From Oceanobacillus piezotolerans (lineage in GTDB: Bacteria > Bacillota > Bacilli > Bacillales > Amphibacillaceae), in contig NZ_RCHR01000003.1 in assembly GCF_003665065.1 (NCBI RefSeq), forward strand, positions 496,001 through 560,000: a stretch of DNA of 64,000 nucleotides, read 5' to 3'. Below the pieces are notes generated by a model. The model saw nothing but the letters and a program-made list of their open reading frames with translations, searched no databases and was not told where the DNA came from. Positions within the stretch are counted from its first letter, which is position 1; the number at the start of each line of letters is the position of its first letter. Shown in pieces: positions 35,731-45,182 of the stretch. Both the position numbers and the translations under genes were made by a program.

Positions 35731-35797
35731 TTTTCTGTTTCAATTATAAAATATATTATTGCATGTAATTACTTGATGCACTATGGTGGGGGACTTT

Positions 35798-37390
35798 ATG
35801 AACGAGAATTTATCAAAATGGAAGGATAAAGCAGTTTCTTTTTGGACGAATCGATCAAAAAATCAAAAAGGAATCTTTATTGGATCCATTCTACTAGTCT
35901 TACTAATAATCGTAATAACAATTTTGCTAACAACCAAATCTAACTTTGTCACATTATACAGTAATCTTTCTCTTCAAGAAGTTAATCAAATAAAAACAGA
36001 GTTAGATTCCAGAGGGGTCCCTTATGAGCTTCAAAATGGTGGAACGACAATTTCGGTTCCAGAAGAACAAGTGGATTCCTTGCTAGTTGATTTAGCAGGA
36101 TTAGGTATCCCAGATAGCGGCAATATTGATTATTCATTCTTTAGCGAGAACTCTTCATGGGGCATTACGGATAATGAATTCGATATTATGAAGCTGGATG
36201 CCATGCAAACAGAGTTAGCAACATTAATGAAAGGAATTGAAGGTATTAATGATGCTCAAGTAATGATTAATATGCCAGAGGAGCCAGTGTTTGCAAGCGA
36301 ATCAGCGCAGGAAGCTACTGCTTCAATTGTTTTAAACACACAGCCGGGGTACCAATTCCAGCCCAATCAAATTAATTCACTTTATCACTTAGTTTCCAAA
36401 GCAGTACCTAATCTGCCAGAAGAGAACATTGTAATCATGAATCAAAACTTTGAATACTTTGATCAAAGTACTGGTACTGAGTATGCTTCTCAAGATATGC
36501 ATTCCTATCAACAAACAGTAAAGCAGGATGTTGAGAAAGATATTCAGAGAAGACTACAGCAGATGCTCGGAACGATGTTGGGTACAGGAAATGCAATCGT
36601 ATCTGTAACAGCTGATATAGATTTCACTCAAGAAAACAGGACAGAAGAATTAGTGGAACCTGTGGATATAGAAAATATGGAAGGACTTCCAGTAAGCATT
36701 CAATCCATTCAGGAGTCTTATGCAGGTGATAATGCTACTGCAGGAGTTCCGGGAGCAGGAGAAGAAGATGTCGCAAACTTTCCTGCTGCAGAAAACGGTG
36801 CAAATGGTGAGTATGAGTTAGACAATGAGACAATTAACTATGAATTTAATCGAATTCGAAGAGAAATAAGTGAAAGTCCTTATAAAATTCGTGATCTAGG
36901 AATACAGGTAGTAGTCGATAATGCTAAACAATCAAACGATGGCGAAGTTCAGTATTTATCCCAGCAAGAACAGGGTGACGTGGAAGATGGTATTTCTTCT
37001 ATTCTTAGCTCTATTATTGATACATCTATTGACGATACATATGGTGAGGTTATTCCAGAAGATAAGGTCTCTATCGTATTCCAAGAATTTAATGGACAAT
37101 CTATGACTGCCGAAGAGAGGGAACCGATAATTCCTTTATGGATGTATGTGGTGGCTGGTATTTTACTAGTCATTATTATCGTGTTAATCATCTTACTCGT
37201 TCGAAATAGAAAACAGAAGGATGAAGAAATCGAACAATCTTCGGTGACAGAAATGATAGAAGAAGTACCAGATATTCCCAAAGAGCAAGATTCCGATAGT
37301 GTTATACGAAGGAAACAATTAGAAAAGATGGCAAAAGAAAAACCAGAAGAATTTGCCAAACTATTAAGAAGCTGGATAGGGGAAGATTAG
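35798..37390 (+). CDS. fliF: flagellar MS-ring protein FliF
   Basis: Forms the MS ring in the membrane, base of the export apparatus. The 530-aa protein has membrane segments near 22-44 and 446-468, two periplasmic-side ring-building motifs between them, an acidic loop (about 310-345), and a C-terminal tail for FliG (K-P-E-E-F-A-K-L-L-R-S-W-I). ATG 35798 is chosen because GGTGGGGG precedes it by 5 nt; ATG 35783 lies upstream of that site. Confidence 0.95.
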   Translation: MNENLSKWKDKAVSFWTNRSKNQKGIFIGSILLVLLIIVITILLTTKSNFVTLYSNLSLQEVNQIKTELDSRGVPYELQNGGTTISVPEEQVDSLLVDLAGLGIPDSGNIDYSFFSENSSWGITDNEFDIMKLDAMQTELATLMKGIEGINDAQVMINMPEEPVFASESAQEATASIVLNTQPGYQFQPNQINSLYHLVSKAVPNLPEENIVIMNQNFEYFDQSTGTEYASQDMHSYQQTVKQDVEKDIQRRLQQMLGTMLGTGNAIVSVTADIDFTQENRTEELVEPVDIENMEGLPVSIQSIQESYAGDNATAGVPGAGEEDVANFPAAENGANGEYELDNETINYEFNRIRREISESPYKIRDLGIQVVVDNAKQSNDGEVQYLSQQEQGDVEDGISSILSSIIDTSIDDTYGEVIPEDKVSIVFQEFNGQSMTAEEREPIIPLWMYVVAGILLVIIIVLIILLVRNRKQKDEEIEQSSVTEMIEEVPDIPKEQDSDSVIRRKQLEKMAKEKPEEFAKLLRSWIGED

Positions 37391-37402
37391 GAGGAATGAA
37401 TG

Positions 37403-38416
37403 ATGGCTAGGCAAAAGGGTGCATTGACAGGTAAACAAAAGGCTGCGATCCTTTTAATCTCTCTTGGTCCAGATGTTTCTGCTCAAGTGTATAAGCACCT
37501 AACAGAGGAGGAAATTGAAAAGCTAAGTCTTGAAATTTCATCTGTAAAGAAAGTAGATTCTAATTTAAAAGAAGATGTGGTAGAACAGTTTCACAATATA
37601 TTAATAGCTCAAGACTATATATCCCAAGGTGGAATAGGATATGCAAAGACAGTTTTGGAAAAAGCATTTGGTAAACAAGAGGCATCTAATATAATTAATC
37701 GTTTAACATCATCCTTGCAAGTCAGACCTTTTGACTTTGCTAGAAAAGCAGAACCACAACAGCTATTGAACTTTATTCAAAATGAGCATCCACAAACCAT
37801 TGCACTTGTCTTGTCATATCTTGATCCAGAGCAAGCTGGACAAATACTATCTGCGCTTCCACAGGAAATGCAAGCAGATGTAGCAAAACGGATCGCGACT
37901 ATGGATTCAACTTCACCAGAGATTATTAGTCAAGTAGAGCAAATATTAGAAAGAAATCTCTCTACATCAATCACAGAAGATTACACACAAACTGGTGGAA
38001 TACAAGCAGTTGTAGAGGTGCTAAATGGTGTAGATAGAAGTACAGAACGAACCATCTTAGATGAACTTGAGATACAAGATCCAGAACTGGCAGATGAGAT
38101 CAAAAAACGTATGTTTGTATTTGAAGATATTGTTATACTTGACAATCGAGCAATCCAACGTGTTATTCGTGAAGTGGAAAATGATGATTTACGTTTAGCA
38201 TTAAAAGTTGCAAGTGATGAAGTAAAAGAAGTTATCTTTTCAAATATGTCTCAGCGTATGGCTGAGACCTTTAGAGAAGAAATGGAATATATGGGTCCGG
38301 TACGACTTGTAGATGTGGAAGAAGCACAGACTCGAATCGTTTCTATTATTCGAAGATTAGAGGACATTGGAGAAATCGTAATTGCTCGTGGCGGAGGAGA
38401 CGATATCATTGTCTAA
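37403..38416 (+). CDS. fliG: flagellar motor switch protein FliG
   Basis: C-ring protein that contacts MotA and FliF. The 337-aa protein has the N-terminal L-T-G-K-Q-K-A-A-I-L-L-I-S-L-G, the middle-domain E-H-P-Q-T, and the C-terminal torque helix region (R-A-I-Q-R-V-I-R-E-V-E-N-D-D-L) ending G-G-G-D-D-I-I-V. Two ATGs lie at 37400 and 37403; the second has better spacing to AGGAGG. fliH overlaps its end by 8 nt. Confidence 0.96.
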   Translation: MARQKGALTGKQKAAILLISLGPDVSAQVYKHLTEEEIEKLSLEISSVKKVDSNLKEDVVEQFHNILIAQDYISQGGIGYAKTVLEKAFGKQEASNIINRLTSSLQVRPFDFARKAEPQQLLNFIQNEHPQTIALVLSYLDPEQAGQILSALPQEMQADVAKRIATMDSTSPEIISQVEQILERNLSTSITEDYTQTGGIQAVVEVLNGVDRSTERTILDELEIQDPELADEIKKRMFVFEDIVILDNRAIQRVIREVENDDLRLALKVASDEVKEVIFSNMSQRMAETFREEMEYMGPVRLVDVEEAQTRIVSIIRRLEDIGEIVIARGGGDDIIV

Positions 38417-39161
38417 TATGGAGAATATACCTATTCAAGATAAAAGAGTCATTAAAATAAAGCCAGTAGAGTTCTTTAAACAGGAAGAGAAACAATTAAC
38501 GCCAGACTTAGAGAATGAATATGATTCCATTCAAAGAAAAATCTCTTTAGCAAAGAAAGAATTAGATTCTTTGATTAAGGATCAAGAAAGACAAAAAGAA
38601 TCGATACTTCTTGATATTCAAACAGCACGAGATAACTGGGATAAAGAACGGGATAAATGGATAGAACAAGCTCAAAACGAGGGGTACACTGCGGGTTTCT
38701 CAGTAGGTGAAGAAGATGGTTTGCAGCAATACCAAGCATTAATCACTCAAGCGAATGATATTGTCACAGCAGTTAAAGAAGATTATCATGCGATGCTGGA
38801 AAAAAGTGAAGAAACCATTGCTGAACTAGCTGTGGTTACAGCTGAGAAGATTCTTAAGTCACATATTACGGAGAAGCCTGAAGCGTTTTTACCAATCGTG
38901 AAAGCTGCAATTAAGGAAATTAAAGAACAGGCAGAAGTTACTATTTATTTAAGTCCTGATAATTTTCAATTAGTTATGGATTATAAAGAGGAATTGCAAT
39001 CTATTTTAGAAAATGATACAAAGCTTTCCATCTATTTAAAAGAGGACCTTACAGAAAATAAATGTATCATTGCTCATCCATTTGGACAAATCGATGCAAG
39101 TGTTGATACACAACTAAATCAGATTCGTTCTATTCTATTAGAGTTTCAACAGGAGAAATGA
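38409..39161 (+). CDS. fliH: flagellar assembly protein FliH
   Basis: Regulator of the export ATPase FliI. The 250-aa product has an N-terminal coiled coil (about 35-90) with Gln/Lys/Glu-rich heptads and a C-terminal V/F-type ATPase subunit E-like domain. TTG 38409, overlapping fliG by 8 nt and preceded by GGAGGAG, gives M-S-N as in other bacilli; ATG 38418 is the alternative. fliI starts 2 nt after its stop. Confidence 0.9.
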   Translation: MSNMENIPIQDKRVIKIKPVEFFKQEEKQLTPDLENEYDSIQRKISLAKKELDSLIKDQERQKESILLDIQTARDNWDKERDKWIEQAQNEGYTAGFSVGEEDGLQQYQALITQANDIVTAVKEDYHAMLEKSEETIAELAVVTAEKILKSHITEKPEAFLPIVKAAIKEIKEQAEVTIYLSPDNFQLVMDYKEELQSILENDTKLSIYLKEDLTENKCIIAHPFGQIDASVDTQLNQIRSILLEFQQEK

Positions 39162-39163
39162 TG

Positions 39164-40483
39164 ATGAATTTACAGCATTATTACACCGCAATTCAACAAG
39201 CTGATACATATAAATATTATGGGAAAGTGCTTCGAGTTGTAGGGCTGATGATCGAATCAAAGGGCCCTCAAGCAAATATTGGCGAAGTATGTTTCATTCA
39301 CTCTGCCAATAAAGAAAAAGCACCTATTTTATCTGAAGTAGTAGGGTTTAATAATGAAAAGATTATTCTTATGCCTTATGCAGAAGTGAATGAAATTGGT
39401 CCAGGCTGTCTTGTAGAATCAACAGGTAAGCCTCTAACCATTAAAACAGGCAGAGGCTTAATTGGAAATGTAGTAGATCCACTTGGCATCCCATTAGATC
39501 AGTCTGCTCTTCCTAAAGGTTTAACAAACTATGTAACTGAACAAGCTCCACCTAACCCTATGTTACGCCCTCCTATATCAGAAGCAATTCAAGTAGGGGT
39601 TAAAGCAATAGATTCCATGCTTACAGTAGGGAAGGGACAGCGTGTTGGACTATTTGCTGGTAGTGGTGTTGGAAAAAGTACGCTACTGGGAATGATTGCG
39701 AGAAATAGTGATGCAGACATCAATGTGATTGCTCTGATTGGAGAAAGAGGACGCGAGGTAAGAGAATTTATAGAGAAGGATCTTGGTGAAGAAGGGTTGA
39801 AGAAATCGGTTGTCGTTGTCGCAACTTCAGATCAACCTGCCTTAATGCGTATAAAAGGTGCATACACAGCAACGGCAATTGCAGAATACTTTCGGGATTT
39901 AGGGTATAACGTAAATCTTATGATGGATTCCGTGACCCGAGTTGCTATGGCACAACGCGAAATTGGTCTCGCTATTGGTGAACCACCAACAACAAAAGGT
40001 TACACACCTTCTGTCTTCTCCATTTTGCCGAAGCTTTTAGAACGCACTGGAACGAATAACTCCGGGACCATTACTGCTTTTTATACTGTATTAGTGGATG
40101 GAGATGACATGAATGAGCCGATTGCAGATGCCGTTCGAGGAATATTAGATGGCCATTTTGTAATGGATCGTAATATTGCAGAACGTGGGCATTATCCAGC
40201 TATTAATGTGCTTAAATCGGTTAGTAGGGTTATGAATCAAGTTATAAGTAAGGAACACCAGGAACTTTCAGCGCAGATTCGATCTTTAATGGCCGTTTAC
40301 GAGGATAATCGTGAATTAATTAACATAGGTGCTTACAAACGAGGGACTAATCAGGAAATTGACCGAGCAATTTCGTTTTATCCGAAAATCCAAGCCTTTT
40401 TAAAACAGGATGTATTGGAGTATAGGACATTAGATGAGTCTGTTGAGATGATGAAAACAATGATTTATGGAGGCATCCAGTAA
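39164..40483 (+). CDS. fliI: flagellum-specific ATPase FliI
   Basis: Hexameric ATPase driving export. The 439-aa protein has Walker A A-G-S-G-V-G-K-S at 165-172, I-G-E-R-G-R-E-V-R-E-F, the D-S-V-T-R-V-A-M-A-Q-R-E-I-G-L segment and H-Y-P-A-I-N-V-L-K-S-V-S-R. Three ATGs in a row (39158, 39161, 39164) occur; the last has the best spacing to AGGAG. Stop and fliJ start overlap (TAATG). Confidence 0.96.
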   Translation: MNLQHYYTAIQQADTYKYYGKVLRVVGLMIESKGPQANIGEVCFIHSANKEKAPILSEVVGFNNEKIILMPYAEVNEIGPGCLVESTGKPLTIKTGRGLIGNVVDPLGIPLDQSALPKGLTNYVTEQAPPNPMLRPPISEAIQVGVKAIDSMLTVGKGQRVGLFAGSGVGKSTLLGMIARNSDADINVIALIGERGREVREFIEKDLGEEGLKKSVVVVATSDQPALMRIKGAYTATAIAEYFRDLGYNVNLMMDSVTRVAMAQREIGLAIGEPPTTKGYTPSVFSILPKLLERTGTNNSGTITAFYTVLVDGDDMNEPIADAVRGILDGHFVMDRNIAERGHYPAINVLKSVSRVMNQVISKEHQELSAQIRSLMAVYEDNRELINIGAYKRGTNQEIDRAISFYPKIQAFLKQDVLEYRTLDESVEMMKTMIYGGIQ

Positions 40484-40929
40484 TGGCAGGGACTATGACG
40501 TTAACGAAGGTTTTACATGTCAGGGAAAATGAGAAAAAAGTTGCACAGAAAGATTATGCTTTATCTATGGAGAAGTTCGAAACATTGGCAACAGAGCTGT
40601 ATAACTTGTTAAAGAAAAAAGAAGAGGCTGAAACCCTATATGAAAACTACATCCAATCGACAACGCCGATTGAAAAGATGAGACAGCTTATCGATTACCA
40701 GGAGAAATTAACGGAGCAAATTTTGTTAGTACAGTTTCAAGTGCAATTAGCAAGAGAGGATATGGAACAAAAACAGTCCAGATTGACAGAAGCACATGTA
40801 GAAGTAAAGAAATATGAAAAGGTAATTGAAATACGTAAAAAGGAAGAAATAGAAGAGCAAGTGAGAAAAGAGAAAGCATTCATGGACGAGCTTTCCATTA
40901 ATCAATTTTTAAGCCATAAAAACGGGTGA
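40483..40929 (+). CDS. fliJ: flagellar export protein FliJ
   Basis: Coiled-coil central stalk of the export ATPase. The 148 aa are almost wholly helical with heptads of Leu, Glu and Lys and no other domain, as expected. Identified from position after fliI and overall composition; sequence is poorly conserved in this family. Confidence 0.88.
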   Translation: MAGTMTLTKVLHVRENEKKVAQKDYALSMEKFETLATELYNLLKKKEEAETLYENYIQSTTPIEKMRQLIDYQEKLTEQILLVQFQVQLAREDMEQKQSRLTEAHVEVKKYEKVIEIRKKEEIEEQVRKEKAFMDELSINQFLSHKNG

Positions 40930-40933
40930 GGGC

Positions 40934-41539
40934 ATGGTAGAAGAAAACTACAATAAAAAGAAGAAAATGAATCCAATACTTTGGTTTCTCTTTGCTATTG
41001 TCATCCCAATTATTATTGTACTTGTTTTGGTTATTACCATTTTGAATATTGCAGGTATTGATGTAGTAAATTGGGCGAAAGAGAAAGGTAATAATGTTCC
41101 AGTATTGTCTAATGTCATTACGACAGAAGAAGAGGAAGCCAAGGAAAATGAGAAAAGTAACTATGTACAAAACATGGAATCAAAAGAAGAAGAAATAGAG
41201 CAATTAAATCAGACGATTAGTGATTTAGAAGCAACAGTAAATGATTTAGAGCAAGAGATTACCAGATTAGAAGCTAATGCAAGCGATGAAGCGTTAGAAC
41301 AAGAAGAGATAGAAATGGAAAATGAGAGTACCGATCAAGCAATCAGTATGGTTGCAAAATCATATGAAGAAATGGATAGTGAACAAGCAGCACTTATTCT
41401 TGAAAGTTTAGAAGCTGATTCTACAGTAGCGATCCTACAATCAGTAAATGAAGAGGTTCGTGGAGCTATTTTAGAAGCAATGAATCCAGAGACTGCTGCC
41501 GAACTTACACAGTTATTAATGGAAAATGGAAAAGAATAA
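40934..41539 (+). CDS. ylxF: YlxF/MotE-like flagellar operon membrane protein
   Basis: 201 aa: one membrane segment (about 15-40), an acidic coiled coil (about 75-115), and a C-terminal MgtE-N-like repeat (A-x-x-Y-E-E-M-D-S-E-Q-A-A-L-I-L-E-S-L and A-I-L-E-A-M-N-P-E-T-A-A-E-L-T). MotE proteins are chaperones of the motor stator in epsilon-proteobacteria; the role in bacilli is unproven. Position between fliJ and fliK equals B. subtilis ylxF. Confidence 0.85.
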   Translation: MVEENYNKKKKMNPILWFLFAIVIPIIIVLVLVITILNIAGIDVVNWAKEKGNNVPVLSNVITTEEEEAKENEKSNYVQNMESKEEEIEQLNQTISDLEATVNDLEQEITRLEANASDEALEQEEIEMENESTDQAISMVAKSYEEMDSEQAALILESLEADSTVAILQSVNEEVRGAILEAMNPETAAELTQLLMENGKE

Positions 41540-41568
41540 CCCCCCTTATTTGAAAGGAGGTGACAGAA

Positions 41569-43113
41569 GTGAAACCTGCTGGAATGATAATGCCACTCGA
41601 ACAGAAAGTCGGCGTGATAAAAGGAAAAATGAAGCCGCTAGAAGCTCAAGATAACTCGTTTCAGAACTTATTAGACACGAAAAAACAAGCAATTACTCCG
41701 CTGGTAGAAGAAACAAAAGAACAAATCAGCGAGCTAATCAATGGTGAAGAAATTTTAAATGAGATAGGTAGCCTATTAGAGAATTTGGATGAGCTTACTC
41801 TGGAAGGAATAGAAATAGCGTTAAAGGACATTTTAGATAGCCTCAATAATCAACAAGTTGATATAAAAAATGCACAGGAAGTTAGTGACTTGTTTACCCT
41901 TTTGGAAGAGTTTCAAAACTACATTCAATTGGTTTCATCTATTAATGAGGAAACTCTCCAATTGCAGAATTTGCTAGATGAAATAAAAAAAGTAATAAAA
42001 GAGGATTGGAATTCAGCAAAAAAATTAGACTTTTATTTTAATGACGTCTTTATGCTGAAGCCACTAGAGGAGTTTCAGAAATATCTAGTGACAGTTAATA
42101 GACCAAATAACTTTGAAAGAGAATCCTCTCCAACAGAAGAACAATTGTTACAAAGTGAACTGGTTAAAAGGGATTCTAGCAAATCTAATAATGTATTGAC
42201 GTATCAGCCATTAGTAGAACTTCAGAAATATAAAGAAACTTTTAATACCACTAATGAATATGAAAAATATTTTTCTGAGGTCTTTAGAAAGATGGAAGAA
42301 TTACTATCTGGTATCACATCAAAAGCAGAAATGAATAAAGCTGCACCAAAATTATTAGAATTACTAGAGCTTTGGTCTCAATTAAAGACTAACTCAGGAA
42401 CAGGAATTTCTACAGAATTAATGAATTCTATAAATATAAAAGAATCAAAAGTCTGGGAAGGACTCGTAAAATCTTTTGAGAAGAGAGAAAAAGTAGCATC
42501 AAAACTAGCTTATAGTACAGAGGCCAAGGTAACGGTAACGGATATTTCGAAGTGGTTGGACAAGGCGTTAGGTGACTCATTTCTTGTTGATAAGGTGAAT
42601 GTTGCTCATTCCAATTTACATACTTCAACCCCTTTGTCCCGAGTTGAGCAATATGTTATTTACACGAATCAGTCAAATCTTAATCAGCCAGCAAGCCAGC
42701 AATTGTTAGATCAATTTCAGCAAGTAATGAAGAAAAGCAAATTTCTAACTTTACCAAATGGATCAAATCAATTATCCATTCGTTTGCAACCTAATCATTT
42801 AGGGGATATGATGGTTCGTCTAACACAAGTCAATGGAGAAATGACTGTTAAAATATTAGTTGCAACTCAGACTGCTAAAGAACTGCTTGAGACAAATATA
42901 AAGCAATTAAAGAATATGTTTTCTCCACATCAGGTTGTAATTGAAAAACAAGAATGGAATGTGCAGCACGCAGCAAGTTCTGAAAGAGGACAAAACCAGC
43001 AACATGAAGAGAGTCATGAACAGCACCCTGATGGGTCAAGTGACCAGGAACATAGGAAGGATAATCCTGAGGATTCCACCTTTCATGAATTATTAATGAA
43101 TGTGAAAGTGTAG
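41569..43113 (+). CDS. fliK: flagellar hook-length control protein FliK
   Basis: Secreted ruler that switches export via FlhB. The 514-aa protein has a long, low-conservation helical region and a C-terminal Flg_hook domain (about 385-475) with the hallmark L-S-I-R-L-Q-P-N-H-L-G-D-M-M-V-R-L. A Gln/His/Glu-rich tail follows. GTG 41569 has AAGGAGGTG at ideal spacing; GTG 41560 lies inside that site. CCCCCCTT upstream could pair with AAAGGAGG and mask it. Confidence 0.9.
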   Translation: MKPAGMIMPLEQKVGVIKGKMKPLEAQDNSFQNLLDTKKQAITPLVEETKEQISELINGEEILNEIGSLLENLDELTLEGIEIALKDILDSLNNQQVDIKNAQEVSDLFTLLEEFQNYIQLVSSINEETLQLQNLLDEIKKVIKEDWNSAKKLDFYFNDVFMLKPLEEFQKYLVTVNRPNNFERESSPTEEQLLQSELVKRDSSKSNNVLTYQPLVELQKYKETFNTTNEYEKYFSEVFRKMEELLSGITSKAEMNKAAPKLLELLELWSQLKTNSGTGISTELMNSINIKESKVWEGLVKSFEKREKVASKLAYSTEAKVTVTDISKWLDKALGDSFLVDKVNVAHSNLHTSTPLSRVEQYVIYTNQSNLNQPASQQLLDQFQQVMKKSKFLTLPNGSNQLSIRLQPNHLGDMMVRLTQVNGEMTVKILVATQTAKELLETNIKQLKNMFSPHQVVIEKQEWNVQHAASSERGQNQQHEESHEQHPDGSSDQEHRKDNPEDSTFHELLMNVKV

Positions 43114-43123
43114 GTGAAAAGCG

Positions 43124-43555
43124 ATGAATACGATCGATTCTTCATTATTTCTAGCGAATCAGAAAACGACAAGAGACCCTAGTCCTACTTTAGGAAAGGA
43201 TGGTTTTTTACAAATCTTAATGACACAGTTACAAAATCAAGACCCATCACAACCTATGGATACAAATGCGATGGTAGAACAGCTCACATCGTTTACAATG
43301 GTGGAGCAAATTATGAATATGTCAAACTCAATCGATACTTTGGTGGAAAGTCAGCTTATTTCTCCAGTTATTGAGTACAGTCACATGATCGGGAAAGAAG
43401 TAACTTATGAAAGCACAGAAGCTGACACTGGAGAGAAGTCTAGTAAAGTACTTTCTGTGAGCCAACGAGAAGGATGGGCCATCCTTGAATTAGAGAATGG
43501 TGAAACCGTATATGCGGATGCTGTTACAAAGGTTAGTGTTCCAGAAAAAGCTTAA
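43124..43555 (+). CDS. flgD: flagellar hook assembly/capping protein FlgD
   Basis: 143 aa with the family pattern L-G-K-D-G-F-L-Q-I-L-M-T-Q-L-Q-N-Q-D-P (about 24-42) and M-V-E-Q-L-T-S-F-T. It lacks the long C-terminal domain of enteric FlgD, as in other bacilli (YlxG type). It caps the growing hook. GTGAAAAG-type weak binding site precedes ATG 43124. Confidence 0.93.
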   Translation: MNTIDSSLFLANQKTTRDPSPTLGKDGFLQILMTQLQNQDPSQPMDTNAMVEQLTSFTMVEQIMNMSNSIDTLVESQLISPVIEYSHMIGKEVTYESTEADTGEKSSKVLSVSQREGWAILELENGETVYADAVTKVSVPEKA

Positions 43556-43579
43556 GGGCTTAAAAAGGGAGTGAAGAAT

Positions 43580-43957
43580 ATGGATCATCGGATTCATCAA
43601 ATTTCGTCCCAGCATGCTTTACATATCCCATCTTTAAATACGAAAACGCAGATGGAGAAGAGCAGTAGTAGCTTTAAAGATATTTTAAATGAACAAGTAT
43701 CCTTAAAAATTAGTAAGCATGCCAGCGAACGATTAAATGAAAGAAGTATCGAGATTAATGATAAGCAGTGGAAATTAATTAATGAAAAAATGCAAGAAGC
43801 AAAGAGAAAAGGGGTAACCGACTCCTTAGTACTTACAAATAATGCAGCATTAGTCGTTAGCACAAAGAATAATACGGTTGTAACAGCAATGAATAAAGAG
43901 GAAGCAACAAGTAGAATTTTCACAAATATTAATGGAACCATTTTAATTAGTGAATAG
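43580..43957 (+). CDS. TIGR02530-type flagellar operon protein
   Basis: 125 aa. The second half (K-H-A-S-E-R-L-N-E-R, then A-L-V-V-S-T-K-N-N-T-V-V-T-A-M) matches my recollection of a small conserved family encoded between flgD and flgE in Firmicutes. Function unknown. ATG 43580 is preferred with AAAAGGGAG at 8 nt; GTG 43571 lies in that site. Confidence 0.8.
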   Translation: MDHRIHQISSQHALHIPSLNTKTQMEKSSSSFKDILNEQVSLKISKHASERLNERSIEINDKQWKLINEKMQEAKRKGVTDSLVLTNNAALVVSTKNNTVVTAMNKEEATSRIFTNINGTILISE

Positions 43958-44036
43958 GCTGGACCCTTAGGGAGGCCATTACAAGCTGTTGACTGATTGA
44001 TACAGCAATTTAACTTTAGAGGGGAGAAATTTTAAA

Positions 44037-44924
44037 ATGTTACGTTCAATGTATGCAGGAATATCAGGAATGAAGAACTTCCAGACAAAGCTAGATGTGA
44101 TTGGAAATAATATTGCCAATGTGAATACAACCGGGTTTAAAAAAGGTCGTGTTACTTTTCAAGAGATGATGAGCCAAACAATGACAGGCGCTCAAGGTCC
44201 GGTTGTAAATAATAATACACAAGTACTAGGCGGTATTAACGCATCACAAGTTGGACTAGGTTCACAGTTAGGTACTATTGATAACATACAAACACAAGGT
44301 TTTCGACAAACAACTAATAATCCTTTGGACTTCGCAATTGAAGGAGATGGTATGTTTGTCTTAGCTAGAGATTTAGTACAGACTGTTGTAGATTTTGAGG
44401 ATATGAATATTTCTTATTCTCGAGCGGGGAATTTTTATTTAGATGAAGATGGAAATGTTGTTAACCCTCAAGGTCTATATCTAATAGGTTATGCAGTAAA
44501 TGAAGGTACAGGGACTCCACCCGTGGATACAGTGGACTATGGCCTAGTAACTCCTATTAATATACCTGATACTGCTCAAAGCTTTAGTGTACAAACGAAC
44601 GGTACAGTTAATTATATTGATGAAAATGGAAACAACAGAATAGCAGGGCAGGTAGCATTAGCAAACTTTTCTAATCCAGCTGGATTGTTAAAAGATGGTG
44701 GGAATTTATACCTTGATAGTGAAAATGCTGGTTTTACTGGTTTAGTTGTTCCAGAACAAGAAGGAGCAGCGTCTATCATTAGCGGCTCATTGGAAATGTC
44801 CAACGTTGACCTTGCAGAAGAATTTACTGAAATGATCACAGCACAACGTGGTTTTCAGGCGAATACAAGAATTATTACTACTTCTGATGAAATCTTACAG
44901 GAACTTGTAAACTTAAAACGATAA
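44037..44924 (+). CDS. flgE: flagellar hook protein FlgE
   Basis: Major hook subunit; formerly called FlgG in B. subtilis. The 295-aa protein begins M-L-R-S-M-Y-A-G-I-S-G-M with the rod/hook motif V-I-G-N-N-I-A-N-V-N-T-T-G-F-K-K and ends in Q-R-G-F-Q-A-N-T-R-I-I-T-T-S-D-E-I-L. GGGGAG precedes ATG 44037. In B. subtilis hook transcription is within the fla/che operon; no separate promoter is visible. Confidence 0.95.
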   Translation: MLRSMYAGISGMKNFQTKLDVIGNNIANVNTTGFKKGRVTFQEMMSQTMTGAQGPVVNNNTQVLGGINASQVGLGSQLGTIDNIQTQGFRQTTNNPLDFAIEGDGMFVLARDLVQTVVDFEDMNISYSRAGNFYLDEDGNVVNPQGLYLIGYAVNEGTGTPPVDTVDYGLVTPINIPDTAQSFSVQTNGTVNYIDENGNNRIAGQVALANFSNPAGLLKDGGNLYLDSENAGFTGLVVPEQEGAASIISGSLEMSNVDLAEEFTEMITAQRGFQANTRIITTSDEILQELVNLKR

Positions 44925-44925
44925 T

Positions 44926-44960
44926 AAGGAGGTAGGGAGTACCAAAACCAGGTACTCCCA
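44926..44960 (+). promoter_or_regulatory. SD plus hairpin controlling swrD start
   Basis: AAGGAGG (44926-44932) is separated from ATG 44970 by 37 nt. In between, GGGAGTACC (44935-44943) and GGTACTCCC (44951-44959) form a perfect 9-bp stem with a 7-nt loop. Folding would bring the SD to about 12 nt from the ATG. No other SD or in-frame start lies between. Confidence 0.6.
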
Positions 44961-44969
44961 CCAATAATT

Positions 44970-45179
44970 ATGATTGAATTAAAACGTTTAAACGGTTTGA
45001 ATTTCACATTAAATGCCGTTTTAATACAGCAGGTAGAATCATTACCAGATACTACTATTACATTAATCAACGGAAAGAAATTAGTTGTAAAGAATCCAGA
45101 GAAAGAAGTAATCCAGTTGACCACTAATTATTACCGGCAGATAGGATTACAAAGTATACACAGGGAAATGGGTGATTAG
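44970..45179 (+). CDS. swrD: SwrD/FlbD family flagellar protein
   Basis: The 69-aa product begins M-I-E-L-K-R-L-N-G and contains V-E-S-L-P-D-T-T-I-T-L-I-N-G-K-K-L-V-V-K, the FlbD family core. In B. subtilis SwrD (YlzI) raises motor power and supports swarming. Located between flgE and fliL as there. Start is ATG 44970; its ribosome binding site is set back behind a hairpin, see the regulatory entry. Confidence 0.9.
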   Translation: MIELKRLNGLNFTLNAVLIQQVESLPDTTITLINGKKLVVKNPEKEVIQLTTNYYRQIGLQSIHREMGD

Positions 45180-45182
45180 ATT

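Noticed and set aside
36949-37359. 136-codon minus-strand frame over fliF
   Set aside because: Shadow of the acidic and membrane segments of FliF.
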